A DNA stretch of 7,367 nucleotides, taken from Treponema sp. Lineage in GTDB: Bacteria; Spirochaetota; Spirochaetia; Treponematales; Breznakiellaceae. Positions 6,758-7,367 of the stretch are shown here, one piece after another; positions within the stretch are counted from its first letter, which is position 1; each line of letters opens with the position of its first letter. Under the pieces are notes generated by a model. That model was not told the origin of the DNA, made no database searches, and worked only from the letters and a program-made list of their open reading frames with translations. The position numbers were made by a program, and so were the translations under genes. Location of the stretch: NCBI GenBank assembly GCA_031257695.1, contig JAIROB010000070.1:1-7367 (forward strand), in the 5' to 3' direction.

Positions 6758-6791
6758 ACGCCCCCGCCAGGACTTCTCATTTTAGAGTAAC

Positions 6792-6810
6792 CACAAACCT
6801 CCTGTTTGTG
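6792..6810. repeat. 7-bp inverted repeat downstream of the nuclease gene
   Basis: CACAAAC (6792-6798) and GTTTGTG (6804-6810) form a perfect stem with a CTCCT loop, ten bases beyond the stop codon of the minus-strand gene. Read on the minus strand, the downstream sequence is GTTACTCTAAAATG, which is not a clear T-tract. It may protect the 3' end of that mRNA or be a weak terminator. Confidence 0.4.
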
Positions 6811-6819
6811 CTCCCGCGC

Positions 6820-7367
6820 TCACAACCCGGCAATTTCGTCCGCGGAGAGCCCGGTTGCCCTGGCTATTTTTTCGACAGGATCGCCGAGGACTTTCAGGGT
6901 TCGGGCGATTTCTTTTCGTCCTTCCTGCCGTCCTTCTTGCCGTCCTTCCTGCCTGCCTTCCCGACGCCCCTTCTCTATGCCTTCCTGTATGCCTTCCCGT
7001 CGGGCGTGGTTGAGCCCGCTGGTCCAGTCAGACAGCGCCATTTCACGCATCTGGTACGCCCGCAGGGCCTCTTTGTCGCTAGAGACATGGGCCATCTTTT
7101 CCTCCGCCTTCTGTATTGCCCTGTCCATGGTTATTACCTCCTCCACTAGTTTTTGCGGACTGTCCCTGTCAAACCAGGTCAGCCACCGGTGCAGCGGGTC
7201 ATGCCGTATATCCTTCTCCCCCAGCCGCCGGAACTTTACCATATCAACAAAATGGATTTCCAGGGCATCGGTCAAAAGAACTTCCCGGTAGGTGTCTTCC
7301 CAGATATGAAAACTGGTGTGAAACACCGGAATCTGCGGCATAAACTCGTAGTTCACGATGTTTATGG
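6820..7367 (-). CDS. Rpn/PDDEXK_2-family nuclease (transposase-like), C-terminal part
   Basis: The gene runs off the window edge: the frame stays open to 7367 (preceding residues I-N-I-V), so the GTG at 7356 is probably internal and the catalytic N-terminal PD-(D/E)XK core lies outside. What is visible matches the C-terminal half of recombination-promoting nuclease (Rpn)/PDDEXK_2 proteins, counting from the GTG: FHTSFHIWED (12-21), LLTDALEIHFVDMVKF (27-42), a helical charged region (65-110), the tetrapeptide-repeat linker EGIQEG...GRQEGRQEGRQEGRKE (121-149), and the closing VEKIARATGLSADEIAGL (161-178). Known members cut DNA and promote RecA-independent recombination; they are often multicopy and annotated as transposases. 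It is convergent with the operon and unrelated to it in function. No terminal inverted repeats are visible at this end. Family is confident; activity cannot be judged here. Confidence 0.85.
   Translation of the reverse strand, partial: INIVNYEFMPQIPVFHTSFHIWEDTYREVLLTDALEIHFVDMVKFRRLGEKDIRHDPLHRWLTWFDRDSPQKLVEEVITMDRAIQKAEEKMAHVSSDKEALRAYQMREMALSDWTSGLNHARREGIQEGIEKGRREGRQEGRQEGRQEGRKEIARTLKVLGDPVEKIARATGLSADEIAGL
6917..6952 (-). repeat. Three tandem 12-bp repeats inside the nuclease gene
   Basis: CGTCCTTCCTGC (6917-6928), CGTCCTTCTTGC (6929-6940) and CGTCCTTCCTGC (6941-6952) are consecutive, with one mismatch in the middle copy; a degenerate fourth unit follows at 6953-6964. On the minus strand each encodes one repeat of a charged R/Q-E-G tetrapeptide. 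A 12-bp unit keeps the frame, so copy number could vary by slippage without disrupting the gene. Confidence 0.8.

Larger units (their letters stand above)
6692..6819. other. Convergent intergenic region, non-coding
   Basis: The gap lies between the stop of the TPR gene and the stop of the minus-strand nuclease gene. I see no credible small gene here. It contains the nested stems at 6716-6757, a further C-rich patch (6759-6767) and the stem at 6792-6810. Its composition changes from G/C-runs to a more AT-rich stretch at about 6774-6800. Confidence 0.7.

Noticed and set aside
6692..6819. A possible CRISPR repeat or mobile-element end in the intergenic stems
   Set aside because: The inverted repeats occur once, have no regular spacing or spacers, and no matching terminal repeat is visible elsewhere in the window.
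6808..7291. Plus-strand open frames opposite the nuclease gene, including one with SFRPSCRPSCRPSCLPS-like repeats
   Set aside because: The repeats are the antisense reading of the EGRQEGRQ linker. The minus-strand protein matches the Rpn/PDDEXK_2 C-terminus, so the plus frames are shadows.

Overview
The window holds five co-oriented, overlapping plus-strand genes (176-6691) that look like one operon. They are followed by a terminator region and by the 3' part of one convergent minus-strand gene (6820 to the window edge). Base composition is GC-rich in the five genes, with strong preference for G/C in third codon positions. The gene set (PhoH, a 7TM-HD c-di-AMP phosphodiesterase, YbeY, a CBS/CorC-type protein and an exported TPR protein) together with an Rpn/PDDEXK_2-type nuclease gene is most compatible with a spirochete, perhaps a Treponema relative. 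That assignment is an inference from gene content, because no rRNA or other taxonomic marker is present.

Layout: positions 1-142 may carry the last codons of an unidentified upstream gene. A sigma70-like promoter (128-155) and a short leader precede phoH. Then come phoH (176-1159), a pgpH/yqfF-type gene (1143-3512), ybeY (3509-3967), a corC/tlyC-type gene (3951-4712) and a signal-peptide TPR gene (4709-6691). Every junction overlaps, by 17, 4, 17 and 4 bases in order, so translation is probably coupled throughout. Positions 6692-6819 are non-coding. They contain a set of nested G5/C5 stems, one of which is a good intrinsic terminator, and a separate 7-bp stem. The minus-strand gene at 6820-7367 is cut off at its 5' end by the window edge.

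How the genes may work together: PhoH (YbeZ) and YbeY are widely linked and act in RNA/ribosome metabolism. In Bacillus-type genomes phoH and ybeY flank the c-di-AMP phosphodiesterase gene (yqfF), while in Enterobacteria phoH-ybeY is followed by ybeX/corC. This window has both arrangements in one string and adds an exported TPR protein whose C-terminal part resembles envelope proteins of the TolB/CsgG/FlgT kind. I see no CRISPR array, tRNA, rRNA, complete insertion sequence or clear new system. The most worthwhile leads are the modular TPR protein, the merged operon with its repeated overlap geometry, and the switch-like terminator.
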